In this document: positions 19,232 to 26,918 of the stretch, one piece after another
How the letters are laid out: each line of letters begins with the position of its first letter
Numbering within the stretch: the first letter of the stretch is position 1
Assembly (NCBI GenBank): GCA_023512255.1
Contig: JAILZY010000001.1
Span: 57,647 to 121,646 of the forward strand
Length of the DNA stretch: 64,000 nt
Direction: 5' to 3'
Source of the DNA: a bacterium
GTDB lineage: Bacteria; SZUA-182; DTGQ01
Translations under genes and position numbers: made by a program
Notes under the pieces: model-generated
Told to the model about the DNA's origin: nothing
The model's database searches: none
Seen by the model: the letters and a program-made list of their open reading frames with translations, nothing else

Positions 19232-19666
19232 TTATTCATATTTCATCACCGACTGGGCGGTCAGGGTCAGGGATTTGGGAAGCTTAGGAATAAAAGAGTT
19301 CATGAGCAGAAAATTATATTGATAGCTCACCTCAACGCTCAGGTCATCACCAGGATTTTGACTAGAGTATTCAATTTCGATCCGCGGAACAATATTATCC
19401 TTCTTATCCTTACCTGGACTTACCAGATGATTCGATAGATAGTTATTCACTATATTTTCGATATCTTCCTTACTCACCCTAGGTGATTTAGCCACAATTC
19501 CAGCTCGAGCCCCCTCTCGGCAGGCATTGGTGAGGACCTGCTGATTACACAGCGCAAAGCCAAATTCAATCGCCCCAGCAATCAGGATAATCAAGATCGG
19601 CAGAACGAAAGCAAACTCAACAGCCACACTGCCTTGCTCATTTGCCAATTTCTTTAACTTACTCAT
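19232..19666 (-). CDS. tadE: TadE-family pseudopilin
   Basis: A 144-aa pseudopilin: a short basic leader, then GSVAVEFAFVLPILIILIAGAIEFGFAL, the TadE signature with the conserved Glu in VEFA, and NACREGARAG just after. It is processed by the prepilin peptidase and needed for Flp pilus assembly. AGGAGGTGA lies 7 nt before ATG 19666. The 31-bp Tad motif (19691-19722) lies directly upstream, suggesting a separate transcription start. Confidence 0.9.
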   Translation of the reverse strand: MSKLKKLANEQGSVAVEFAFVLPILIILIAGAIEFGFALCNQQVLTNACREGARAGIVAKSPRVSKEDIENIVNNYLSNHLVSPGKDKKDNIVPRIEIEYSSQNPGDDLSVEVSYQYNFLLMNSFIPKLPKSLTLTAQSVMKYE

Positions 19667-19690
19667 TGATTATCACCTCCTGACTATTAT

Positions 19691-19722
19691 GTATACTCGT
19701 TCAAGTTAGGTTCATGATTGGC
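19691..19722 (-). promoter_or_regulatory. conserved upstream motif, Tad copy 2
   Basis: GTATACTCGTTCAAGTTAGG followed by TTCATGATTGGC, nearly identical to 14797-14827. On the minus strand it lies 25 bp before ATG 19666. A TATACATAAT run adjoins it and could be a -10 region. Confidence 0.45.
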
Positions 19723-19795
19723 ATGAATATTTATTTATCTATCTCCCGGTGGCTATTGCCCGGACATGACAGGGTCTGTGCCGCGGGGTTTGGCC

Positions 19796-20185
19796 CTATT
19801 TCCCCGCGACTATTGCCTGGACGCTTTCGGCTCCTGCTGCACTCTGCCGCTTTTCAAACTCCCGGCGATATCCATCCACTATCTTGCTAGCCACCTGCCC
19901 ATCAAGCCCAAGAGCAGGGCCAGGCCTTTCTCCTGCCCGGGGGTCGAGGGTTTGGTTAAATCTAGCCAACATAAAGGAGGTGCCGTAATCTACCTCAAGA
20001 CGACTAAGCTTGCGGCTACCACAGCCTGATGCGGCCAAAAATATCAGCCCGCCCATAAGCCCTGCGGCTATAATCGCTAGCCCTCTAAACGCCCGCTTCC
20101 CTGGGATTAGCCGCCTCCTTGTCGTATCCGCTCCCCTGCTCGTGCAGCTTCCCCTTGCCTTGATCATCAGCGGTTTCCCAATCAT
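19796..20185 (-). CDS. small lipoprotein of the Tad locus
   Basis: A 129-aa protein beginning at ATG 20185, which has GAGGGAG 6 nt upstream; the frame is open further (20221). A basic N-terminus is followed by FRGLAIIAAGLMGGLIFLAASGCGS, a lipobox with the Cys of SGC. The mature part (LEVDYGTSFMLARFNQTLDP, then GQVASKIVDGYRREFEKR) resembles the short Tad-locus outer-membrane lipoproteins that accompany the secretin in many proteobacteria. It lies between the secretin and tadE on the same strand. Function inferred from position only. Confidence 0.65.
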   Translation of the reverse strand: MIGKPLMIKARGSCTSRGADTTRRRLIPGKRAFRGLAIIAAGLMGGLIFLAASGCGSRKLSRLEVDYGTSFMLARFNQTLDPRAGERPGPALGLDGQVASKIVDGYRREFEKRQSAAGAESVQAIVAGK

Positions 20186-20258
20186 AATTTTCTCCCTCTT
20201 GTAGCCTGTTGTACTCATCATGTACTCATCAAGAGAATACTCTCTTTATTTGAATGTT

Positions 20259-20352
20259 AGTCCTCTCGCCAAAAAATGCACAATTTGGGCAGACACTACA
20301 ATTGATTGGATAACCGGATCTGCTCTTGTAACTTATACTTAGCGAAAGAACC
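20259..20352. mobile_element. family-B miniature element, copy 3 (degenerate)
   Basis: The right end TTAGCGAAAGAACC is intact; the left end AGTCCTCTCGCC is diverged. About 94 bp, between the secretin and the small lipoprotein gene inside the Tad locus. No target duplication recognised. Confidence 0.55.
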
Positions 20353-20360
20353 AATATAAG

Positions 20361-22040
20361 CTATGGATGTATATGCCCGAAATTTCCATCAAGCCCGCTG
20401 CTGCTGCCAGCAGACACTACCTCCCCTTCGGCCCGGGGAGGCCAATTAAGCCGCGGCAGGCCTGATAAATGATCGCTCTCTTTCTCCCTTCCTTCCAATT
20501 TCCCCTCAAGGTAAAATTCAAAGTCATCCGGCTCGATATACTCATCCGTAGGCAGGGTCTGCCTGCTCAGATCCAGCGGCTTTACCAGATGCGGAGTAAC
20601 AATGACAATCAGCTCGGTTTCATTCTTTTGAAATGAGCTACTTCGAAAGAGCGCCCCCAGAATCGGAATATCACCCAAGAGAGGAAATTTGCGGACAATC
20701 TGCCGGGCGTCATTCTTTAAAAGACCGGCAATGGCAAAGCTCTGCCCATCAGCCAGCTCGATCATGGTCGAAACCCGCCTCGTACTCAAAGAGGGCACAA
20801 CAAAGCCAGCATAGGTAAGAGAATTTGAAAAATCAAGCTCTGAGGCCTCTGGCGTAACCTCCATATTGATCTTGCCACTGCTTAAAACCACCGGGGTAAA
20901 TTGCAGCCCAACGCCAAACTTTTTATAATCAATGGTAATACCCCCTTCTTGCGGAACCGGGATAGGATACTCACCCCCAGCCAGAAAATTAGCCGACTTT
21001 CCGCTCAAGGTAATCAGAGTCGGCTCAGCTAGGATTTTTACCACGCCCTGCTCTTTTAGGGCATCAATCAGAAAGGTCCAGGGCACCTCATCAGCATACA
21101 GACGAAAGATAGCATTGATACTGGATGAGAGCTCCAGGGCCTTCTCTTTGAAATTTTCAGTGGCCGAAAGCGCTTTGACCGCCGAGATATTATCAAGCGT
21201 GCTGATCCAAAATTGCTTTCCACTACTGCCAATTGCATTGAAATTGATCCCGATCTTCCTGCCCAAAGAGCGCGACATCTCAGCGATCCTAACATCAAGC
21301 ATAACCTGCTGGCCGCCCCCAACCTCAAGAAAATTATTAATCTTAGCCTTCCCATCACTCCCTTTAGGAGCATACGACTCGGCCACAGCTAACACCTCAG
21401 ACAGACAAGCCGCACTGGAAACACTCCCAGAAAGGCTTAGGCTGTCATGGGTAGCCATGACCTGAATATTATCTTCCCTGGGAAACATCTCATGGAGCTT
21501 CTCTTTCAGCCGACTGATATCAGGAACAACTTCAAGGTCAAAAACCTCATAGATCCTCTCTTCTCCATTCCACAGGGTAAGATTGGTTAGCCCGGCCGCC
21601 TTGCCAGTAAGATAAATCTGCCGCGGGGTAAGCACCAAGGCATCAGCTACCGAAGGGTCAGCCAGCGATACCCGCTCAACTAACCGTGGGCTGTCAACGA
21701 TGATCGATTTTCCCACCGTCAGGGTCAACTTCTGGGGAATGGTGGTAGGAATAACCCTCACCCTTTCCGAAGCCTCGGTCCGCTCTACCCCTCCCACGCC
21801 TTCCCCTCCTCTAGTATTATCAGCCTGCAATTTGCTGCCACCATTTTCTGCCCAGCACCCCCTAGGCAAGAAAATAATCTGACTCAAGAACACAATAACT
21901 ATAAGACCAAAAGCCGCTATGGTAAAATCCAAAGCTCCTCTCACCTGTCCGACAGGATGATAGGCTCTCCTCTGCTTCCATGTCCTACTTCTTCCTGCTC
22001 TACTCTTAAATTCGATTCTACTCTTAAATTCGATGTTCAA
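20361..22040 (-). CDS. cpaC: Tad pilus secretin CpaC/RcpA
   Basis: A 559-aa outer-membrane secretin. The N-terminus has a hydrophobic export segment (FTIAAFGLIVIVFLSQIIF), then the CpaC N-terminal domain (LTLTVGKSIIVDSP, VSLADPSVADALVLTPRQIYLTGKAAGLTNLTLW), a BON-like segment, and the secretin core with VPSLSTRR and the C-terminal GDIPILGALFRSSSF and ELIVIVTPHLVKP. It forms the pore through which the Flp pilus leaves. The start is TTG 22040 with GAGGTG ahead. An 18-bp-period duplication (22001-22017, 22019-22035) covers the first codons and makes the exact start uncertain. Confidence 0.9.
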   Translation of the reverse strand: MNIEFKSRIEFKSRAGRSRTWKQRRAYHPVGQVRGALDFTIAAFGLIVIVFLSQIIFLPRGCWAENGGSKLQADNTRGGEGVGGVERTEASERVRVIPTTIPQKLTLTVGKSIIVDSPRLVERVSLADPSVADALVLTPRQIYLTGKAAGLTNLTLWNGEERIYEVFDLEVVPDISRLKEKLHEMFPREDNIQVMATHDSLSLSGSVSSAACLSEVLAVAESYAPKGSDGKAKINNFLEVGGGQQVMLDVRIAEMSRSLGRKIGINFNAIGSSGKQFWISTLDNISAVKALSATENFKEKALELSSSINAIFRLYADEVPWTFLIDALKEQGVVKILAEPTLITLSGKSANFLAGGEYPIPVPQEGGITIDYKKFGVGLQFTPVVLSSGKINMEVTPEASELDFSNSLTYAGFVVPSLSTRRVSTMIELADGQSFAIAGLLKNDARQIVRKFPLLGDIPILGALFRSSSFQKNETELIVIVTPHLVKPLDLSRQTLPTDEYIEPDDFEFYLEGKLEGREKESDHLSGLPRLNWPPRAEGEVVSAGSSSGLDGNFGHIHP

Positions 22041-22106
22041 ATTCCACCTCGCTACCTTAAAAAGCCCCCCATCTGCCCTATCTTTTGCTCTTGCCGTATC
22101 TATTTT

Positions 22107-22577
22107 TTACTCTTTCTTTTTACTATTAGCGCCGTTACTCTCTCTCTTTACCGTCTCTCTCCTCTGCCCCGACTCAAATATCACTTCACTGACCCTTTCT
22201 CCCTTGATCAACTCAACCATAATCGGCCTTGGCGGTGGCGGTGGCGGAGAAATCCCTTTTTTCTCATCCTCACGACCATGCTTTGCCCTGCCCCGCACCC
22301 GCAGCGGCGGCCGACCTTTCCCCCTTGCTCCAGCAGCGGCTACTTCACCTCCACCAGTCAGCGGCGAAGCTGCTATGGCCATAGGCGGCTTCACCGCTCT
22401 TGAATTACTGTCCGTATACGAGGCCAAAAGGTCCGGGATAGTTATCCCCTTGGTGGGAATAAGTTCAGTATTCTTACAGTTTCTGAGCGCCAGTTGAATC
22501 TTTCCCTCAGTAGCAGCCAAAGCTAGTTTTTCTCCCTCCTCTGGCGTTACCTCAAGGGTAATTACATCCACCGGCAC
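22107..22577 (-). CDS. cpaB: CpaB/RcpC, C-terminal part (different frame)
   Basis: This frame holds the second half of CpaB: VDVITLEVTPEEGEKLALAATEGKIQLALRN is the standard RcpC continuation, and IMVELIKGERVSEVIFE is the standard C-terminal motif. Between them is a low-complexity basic/proline stretch (GKGRPPLRVRGRAKHG, SPPPPPPRP). It has no ribosome-binding site of its own and overlaps the N-terminal part by 16 bp. A -1 shift at the A AAA AAG heptamer (22589-22595) would join the two into one protein of about 350 aa. Confidence 0.75.
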   Translation of the reverse strand: MPVDVITLEVTPEEGEKLALAATEGKIQLALRNCKNTELIPTKGITIPDLLASYTDSNSRAVKPPMAIAASPLTGGGEVAAAGARGKGRPPLRVRGRAKHGREDEKKGISPPPPPPRPIMVELIKGERVSEVIFESGQRRETVKRESNGANSKKKE

Positions 22578-23170
22578 GGCTTTTTCCTCTTTTTTCCCCC
22601 TGGTCCTATTTTCGTCTCAGCAACCATTTCCGTGCCTGTAGCTAGAACCTTAATATTTTGAAGCACGGTCTTGGTTATGGGACCAGACCGAGACTCCTTT
22701 TCCGGATCTTTATCTCTCAAGGTTACCAAAACATCTATCCGATGACCGGGGAAGATAAAGCCAGATACCCCAATAACCTTGTCAACCCGAACTGCCATAG
22801 CCCGCTTCCCTTCACCAATCACCGCAGCCACTCCGCCGCTTGCGACAGTTACCGGAGCTAGCTTGGACTCCAAAATCGGCTCGCCAGTCTTGACAGGATA
22901 CAAAACAACTCGCCCAATCAACCGGTTAGGATCAGAAAAGACCCCAGCAGGCAAACTATCTTTAAGAAAAAAGGCCTCCTTGACTAGCTCTTTCTTTAGG
23001 ACAGTCCCCCAGGCTAAATCATAAGCCGCGACCGTAACCTTCTCCTTTTTGGGAATTTCTCCCCTAGGCTCCAGGGTTCTTCTAGCCATCTTTCCCCAAA
23101 TTAATAAGGTAATCATCAAAGATATAACCGCCCCCACCCCAAGCAATATGATTGTCCTGCGCTTATCCAT
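22562..23170 (-). CDS. cpaB: Flp pilus assembly protein CpaB/RcpC, N-terminal part
   Basis: A 202-aa ORF with an N-terminal membrane anchor (TIILLGVGAVISLMITLLIW) and an SAF-like domain (VTVAAYDLAWGTVLKKELV, then MAVRVDKVIGVSGFIFPGHRIDVLVTL). It stops at VLQNIKVLATGTEM plus a basic tail, where the family normally continues. The continuation lies in the -1 frame (22107-22577). Upstream, AAGGAGAGGT-type ribosome-binding sequences occur three times in tandem (about 23172-23220). CpaB is periplasmic and works with the secretin. Either a programmed or an accidental frameshift separates the halves. Confidence 0.85.
   Translation of the reverse strand: MDKRRTIILLGVGAVISLMITLLIWGKMARRTLEPRGEIPKKEKVTVAAYDLAWGTVLKKELVKEAFFLKDSLPAGVFSDPNRLIGRVVLYPVKTGEPILESKLAPVTVASGGVAAVIGEGKRAMAVRVDKVIGVSGFIFPGHRIDVLVTLRDKDPEKESRSGPITKTVLQNIKVLATGTEMVAETKIGPGGKKRKKPCRWM
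22589..22595 (-). other. putative -1 ribosomal frameshift heptamer A AAA AAG
   Basis: In the zero frame of cpaB the codons read GGG GGA AAA AAG AGG, which places the dnaX-type slippery heptamer A AAA AAG exactly in register. A -1 slip gives E-E-K-A-V-P-V-D and enters the downstream CpaB frame. A single-base indel in the G5-A6 run would have the same effect. Confidence 0.5.
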
Positions 23171-23234
23171 TCACCTCTCCTTGTTAACCTCTCCTTTTCG
23201 TCGTTAACCTCTCCTTGTCGTCGCCTCTTTCTTC

Positions 23235-23807
23235 TTATTCGATGGTGAACACAGCCAAAACCCTCGTCAAAATCGCAACCATCGTCCCAAGAGCAATAGC
23301 CAGTCCGTAGTACAACCTTGGCCTCTTCTCCTCTTTGGCTGCCGGCAGATAAACTAGCTGTCTGGTATAGAAGAATGTCTTGGCCATTGCTCCAAAGGCC
23401 TTCAGCCTAGCCCAAAATCGACTGCCTATATCACGCACCCTCCCATGGAAAACGAGAATAATGGCCGCATATATCCCCCCAACCAGACCTGTGGCCACGA
23501 AAGCAACCAATACTCCCTTTGGCCCAAGAAAACTGCCCACTGCGCCCATAAGCTTGACATCACCAGCACCCATTCCCCCCAAAAGGTAAAAGCCAAACAG
23601 CAAACCAAGACCTGCTATCGCGCCGGCCAAGCTAAAGAGCCCACCCCTCCATCCACTCAGGCAAATATGATAAATAATCCCTGCCCCCATAGCTGATAGG
23701 GTGAGCCGATTGGGAATCTTGTGGGAGCGAACATCGCTTATGGCCGCCACAGCCAGGATGACAGCCAAAAATAGACTGGAAACTACCTCACCTAACCGTG
23801 GATTCAT
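23235..23807 (-). CDS. cpaA: A24 prepilin peptidase CpaA/TadV
   Basis: A 190-aa membrane aspartyl protease that removes the leader from Flp pilins and TadE-type pseudopilins. The two catalytic Asp are in SDVRSHKIPN and GMGAGDVKLM. About five to six membrane helices. It lacks the methyltransferase domain of larger PilD enzymes, as is usual for TadV. It lies 9 bp after the second pilin gene and 64 bp before cpaB on the same strand. No GspO/PilD gene occurs in the window, so the T2SS pseudopilins need another peptidase elsewhere or share this one. Confidence 0.9.
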   Translation of the reverse strand: MNPRLGEVVSSLFLAVILAVAAISDVRSHKIPNRLTLSAMGAGIIYHICLSGWRGGLFSLAGAIAGLGLLFGFYLLGGMGAGDVKLMGAVGSFLGPKGVLVAFVATGLVGGIYAAIILVFHGRVRDIGSRFWARLKAFGAMAKTFFYTRQLVYLPAAKEEKRPRLYYGLAIALGTMVAILTRVLAVFTIE

Positions 23808-23816
23808 CTGCCTAAC

Positions 23817-24014
23817 CTAGAAATATGGTCGCTGCAGACGGCTACAATAATCAGCTACCCTGATGTAATACACCTTCACTTCCTGTCCCAAGACAGTGGC
23901 TCCGAAACTCACCATCAGAGCGATCAAGCATAGCAGCAAAGCATACTCAGCCCCAAAAACTCCCTCTTCATCCTTCAAAAAATCCTTAAAAAATCTAATT
24001 ATTCCACCAATCAT
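23817..24014 (-). CDS. flp: Flp-type pilin, divergent copy
   Basis: A 65-aa pilin beginning at ATG 24014 (AGGAAAG ahead); ATG 24032 is also open. The leader FLKDEEG is followed by VFGAEYALLLCLIALMVSFGATVLG. This keeps the Flp hydrophobic core with the conserved Glu-Tyr pair, but replaces the usual ATAVEY with VFGAEY. The C-terminus (VADYCSRLQRPYF) is longer and more aromatic than in the other copy. It lies immediately before cpaA. It could be a minor pilin or a specialised variant. Confidence 0.8.
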   Translation of the reverse strand: MIGGIIRFFKDFLKDEEGVFGAEYALLLCLIALMVSFGATVLGQEVKVYYIRVADYCSRLQRPYF

Positions 24015-24249
24015 GATCTTTCCTTTCCTCATCCTATATTTTTGCTCGTTATCTACTTGCTCTTACATTATCTACTTGCTCTCTGCTCCTGCCCGCTTTT
24101 CCTTATCCATGCTGAATCCTACCACAGCTTGCTATTCTTATAATTCCGTCAGTTTCCATCATTATTCTTTTATTTATTCTTGTTAGACGGGGAAGTATTG
24201 CCAGCTATGAGACCGGACCAGCGACTTCCTAAATTTCTTCTTGTTGGAC

Positions 24250-24298
24250 GGGGAGGCATTACTTCCTCATCAACCTGATCGGGTAAATAATGCCCCCC
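24250..24298. terminator. hairpin between the two flp genes
   Basis: GGGGAGGCATTACTT (24250-24264) pairs with AAATAATGCCCCCC (24285-24298) with two mismatches. It lies just past the stop of the main flp gene on the minus strand, where partial termination would let the major pilin exceed the assembly genes. There is no U-run. A related phrase, GACGGGGAAGTATTGCC, recurs at about 24186-24202. Confidence 0.4.
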
Positions 24299-24337
24299 TT
24301 ATTCCCTTATGATCGAATCAACTAATCGAAATTAGAA

Positions 24338-24526
24338 TTAAGCGCTGGTGCGGGTGCTAAATCCCTTTATCATCTCAGCTATCTTATTAAAATATTCCTC
24401 TATGCTGATACCCAATGCCGATGCACCCGTTGCAATCACTAGAGCGATCAAGCCAAGAAGTAATGCATACTCAACAGCCGTAGCCCCATCTTCATCCTTA
24501 AAAAATCTCATCATAATATCCATCAT
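24338..24526 (-). CDS. flp: Flp major pilin
   Basis: A 62-aa class IVb pilin. The leader MMDIMMRFFKDEDG ends in the Gly recognised by TadV. The mature protein starts ATAVEYALLLGLIALVIATGAS, the canonical Flp motif with the Glu-Tyr pair. The short C-terminus (SIEEYFNKIAEMIKGFS) matches known Flp pilins. GGAAGGTG lies about 8 nt before ATG 24526. It is the first gene of the Tad locus and has a long AT-rich upstream region. Confidence 0.92.
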   Translation of the reverse strand: MMDIMMRFFKDEDGATAVEYALLLGLIALVIATGASALGISIEEYFNKIAEMIKGFSTRTSA

Positions 24527-25265
24527 AATGTTTCACCTTCCTTAAATAAATTAATAATATAAAGATAATTTAATTAATAAAAATAAGTTAATATAAATTG
24601 TTAGCTGATAACACCTGCCAATTAACTCAAAATACCCTAAAGGCCTACAATACCCTTCTCTCTTGACTGACTTATCGTTCTTCGATCATCACCCCCCCAT
24701 TTTTACTAGCCAGTCTGATCGCTCATGCCAGGTAATTTCCACCTGTTTACTCTACTAAAAGCTCTGCGAAGGCTCTGAATATTCAGCTTTTGTCAACATC
24801 AACCTTTCCATATTCAACCTTCCAATAACTGATATCAACCTCCCCATAAACGATGCACCATTCGGCCTTGCTGGCCAAAAGTGACTAGGTTACTGAAAAC
24901 CCAGCCACCCTGCTGATAAGCCACTGACCGAAAAAGCTTACTCGCCTAGGGATTTTGAGCGGATCATCCTGGCGCTGGTTGAATCTTAACCCCGTAAACC
25001 TGTGGATTTTTAATAAAATTAGTTATTTATTATAAAAATGTATAATTTAAAACGATAAAAATAAATGTATTTAAAACTTTATAATATTAATATATAAGCA
25101 AAAAATATGCCATTAATATTTTTTTACTTTTATTTATAATATTAAAGATTTATTCTTTTAATAATCAAAAAAATTTTAATTTATTGATAACTATTTTCAG
25201 TGCTTTTATGTGAAACATCTTGCAATGACTATGAACCAAAATTCATACTCTCAGGATACTTAATG
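24527..25265. other. AT-rich spacer upstream of flp, no gene
   Basis: About 740 bp with no credible gene on either strand. Two very AT-rich blocks (about 24541-24600 and 25010-25200) flank a more mixed segment. The first block probably holds the flp promoter; no convincing -35/-10 pair stands out, and no known riboswitch pattern was recognised. Confidence 0.5.
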
Positions 25266-25376
25266 GCCTTTTCGCTAAGTGCATAATACAAGTGGGCAGC
25301 GGATCAATTACGCTATCAATTGTAGGGGCGGCCCTTAGGGCCGCCCAAAATTGCGCACTTTGTTAGCGAAAGAACC
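25266..25376. mobile_element. family-B miniature element, copy 4 (reference copy, 111 bp)
   Basis: Flanked by exact 8-bp duplications ACTTAATG (25258-25265 and 25377-25384). Left end GCCTTTTCGCTAAGTGC, right end TTAGCGAAAGAACC. The interior carries GGGCGGCCC TTA GGGCCGCCC, a perfect 9-bp-stem hairpin. No coding capacity. Confidence 0.85.
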
Positions 25377-25450
25377 ACTTAATGATAAGACACTACTAAC
25401 AGGCAAGAAAAAAAGAGGTAAGGTGAGCTGAAAGTCTTTACAGCCGAATA

Positions 25451-25524
25451 CTAAAAGGCCATCCCAAAACCCCGAACTGAGCAAAGCAGCATTTTTGATA
25501 GGAGATTTTGGGATGGCCTTTTAG
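25451..25524. repeat. perfect 19-bp inverted repeat with 36-nt loop
   Basis: CTAAAAGGCCATCCCAAAA (25451-25469) and its exact reverse complement (25506-25524) surround a loop. They are followed by tandem pieces of TAGGCTAATCTCTATA and CTAATCTCTTAGACCAT up to about 25618. There is no gene between 25377 and 25705. It could be the tip of a transposon-derived element or a bidirectional terminator downstream of cobT. Confidence 0.6.
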
Positions 25525-25705
25525 CCTTTTATAGGCTAATCTCTATAATAGGTTAACTATATAGGCTAATCTCTATACACTAATCTCTTAGACCATAAGA
25601 CTAATCTCTTAGACCATCAGTCCTTTACGGCAAGTGTGGTATGATGACACTGTCTTATAAGAAACCTTTTGCTTATCCGTGTTCGGTAGGTGGCTGTCGG
25701 TTAGG

Positions 25706-26773
25706 CTATCCTTTAGCCTGAGAAACCTTAGCTTCCTCAAAAGTAGCCATCTCGGTCATGATTCGGACGGCAGCTTCGACCAGATTCATAGCCAAAGCTG
25801 CGCCTGTGCCTTCGCCCAGCCGAAGATCAAGATCAAGCAAGGGTTTTTTCCCAAGCACTTCGAGAGCTTTTCTATGCCCCTGCTCCATGCTCCGGTGAGC
25901 CGCGATCATATAATCGGCTGCTTGTGGCGAAAGCCGCTGGGCAACCAAGGCCGCGGCCGTGGAAATGAAACCGTCAACCAGAACTGGTTTTCTCACCGAG
26001 GCCGCACCAAGGATCAGCCCGGCAATCCCCCCGATCTCAAACCCGCCTACTTTAGCCAAAACATCGAGGGGATCCGTAGGGTCTGGCTGATTCACTTCAA
26101 GGGCCTTTTGGACAACAGATACCTTATGACGCCACTGCTGATCATCAATGCCCGTGCCTCGACCGGTTATCTCTGCAGGCTGAAAGCCGCCCAAAGCAGC
26201 AATGATAGCGCTGCTTGGGGTCGTATTGCCGATCCCCATATCACCGGTGCCAAAAAGATCAACCGCTGGAGCAAGCTCTAGGGCGACCTCTACTCCAGCC
26301 TCAAGACACTGAAGGGCCTGCTGGCGGCTCATAGCTGGCCCACAGGCTATATTTCCCGTTCCATAGCCCATACTCTTTGAGATAATCTTCCCCTCTCTAG
26401 CCAGCAGGCTCAAATCACTAGCCACTCCAAGGTCAACCACCACTACCTGCGCCCCGACCAGCCTGGCCAGCACATTGATCCCTGCTCCCCCTGCAACGAA
26501 ATTTTTAACCATCTGGCCGGTTACCTCCTGAGGATACTTACTTACCCCTTCTGCTGCGGCCACGCCATGGTCAGCCGCCATAACCACAATGGCTTTTCTG
26601 GCTACTGGAGGATTGAGAGAGCGGCTAATGCCAGCCAAATCCTCAGCCAAATCCATCAGCCGGCCAAGCGCCCAAAAAGGCATAGTTAGCCGCGAAAGAC
26701 GCTCTCTGGCCTTGGCACGGGCAAGCTGATCCTGGGGAAGAATCTTCTTTAGGGTTGCCTCGAATAAACTCAT
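25706..26773 (-). CDS. cobT: nicotinate-nucleotide--dimethylbenzimidazole phosphoribosyltransferase (CobT)
   Basis: A 355-aa enzyme activating the lower-ligand base of cobalamin by transfer of ribose phosphate from nicotinate mononucleotide, giving alpha-ribazole phosphate. Recognisable motifs are MAADHGVAAAEGVS, NFVAGGAGINVLA, FGTGDMGIGNTTPSSA and the catalytic Glu in LRLGEGTGAALAM near the C-terminus. Full length. No other cobalamin gene is in the window and no cobalamin riboswitch was recognised upstream. The next gene upstream is a tyrosine recombinase on the same strand. Confidence 0.95.
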   Translation of the reverse strand: MSLFEATLKKILPQDQLARAKARERLSRLTMPFWALGRLMDLAEDLAGISRSLNPPVARKAIVVMAADHGVAAAEGVSKYPQEVTGQMVKNFVAGGAGINVLARLVGAQVVVVDLGVASDLSLLAREGKIISKSMGYGTGNIACGPAMSRQQALQCLEAGVEVALELAPAVDLFGTGDMGIGNTTPSSAIIAALGGFQPAEITGRGTGIDDQQWRHKVSVVQKALEVNQPDPTDPLDVLAKVGGFEIGGIAGLILGAASVRKPVLVDGFISTAAALVAQRLSPQAADYMIAAHRSMEQGHRKALEVLGKKPLLDLDLRLGEGTGAALAMNLVEAAVRIMTEMATFEEAKVSQAKG

Positions 26774-26918
26774 TCGCTTATCTCCTTGAATCTGACAGTT
26801 TACTGATAACAGGTTACTGATAATAGTGTTTTTAGGCTGTGTTTTTAGGTTTGCGGGTAGTATTTTAAACTTAAACGCCCCACCTTCAAGTGGCTATATG
26901 GCCGCGCTGGCCCGTTGT

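Noticed and set aside
24033..24337. A cyclic-di-GMP riboswitch between the flp genes
   Set aside because: The hairpin and repeats do not show the conserved core of either c-di-GMP riboswitch class.
26774..26918. A cobalamin riboswitch upstream of cobT
   Set aside because: The spacer is too short and lacks the B12-box sequence.
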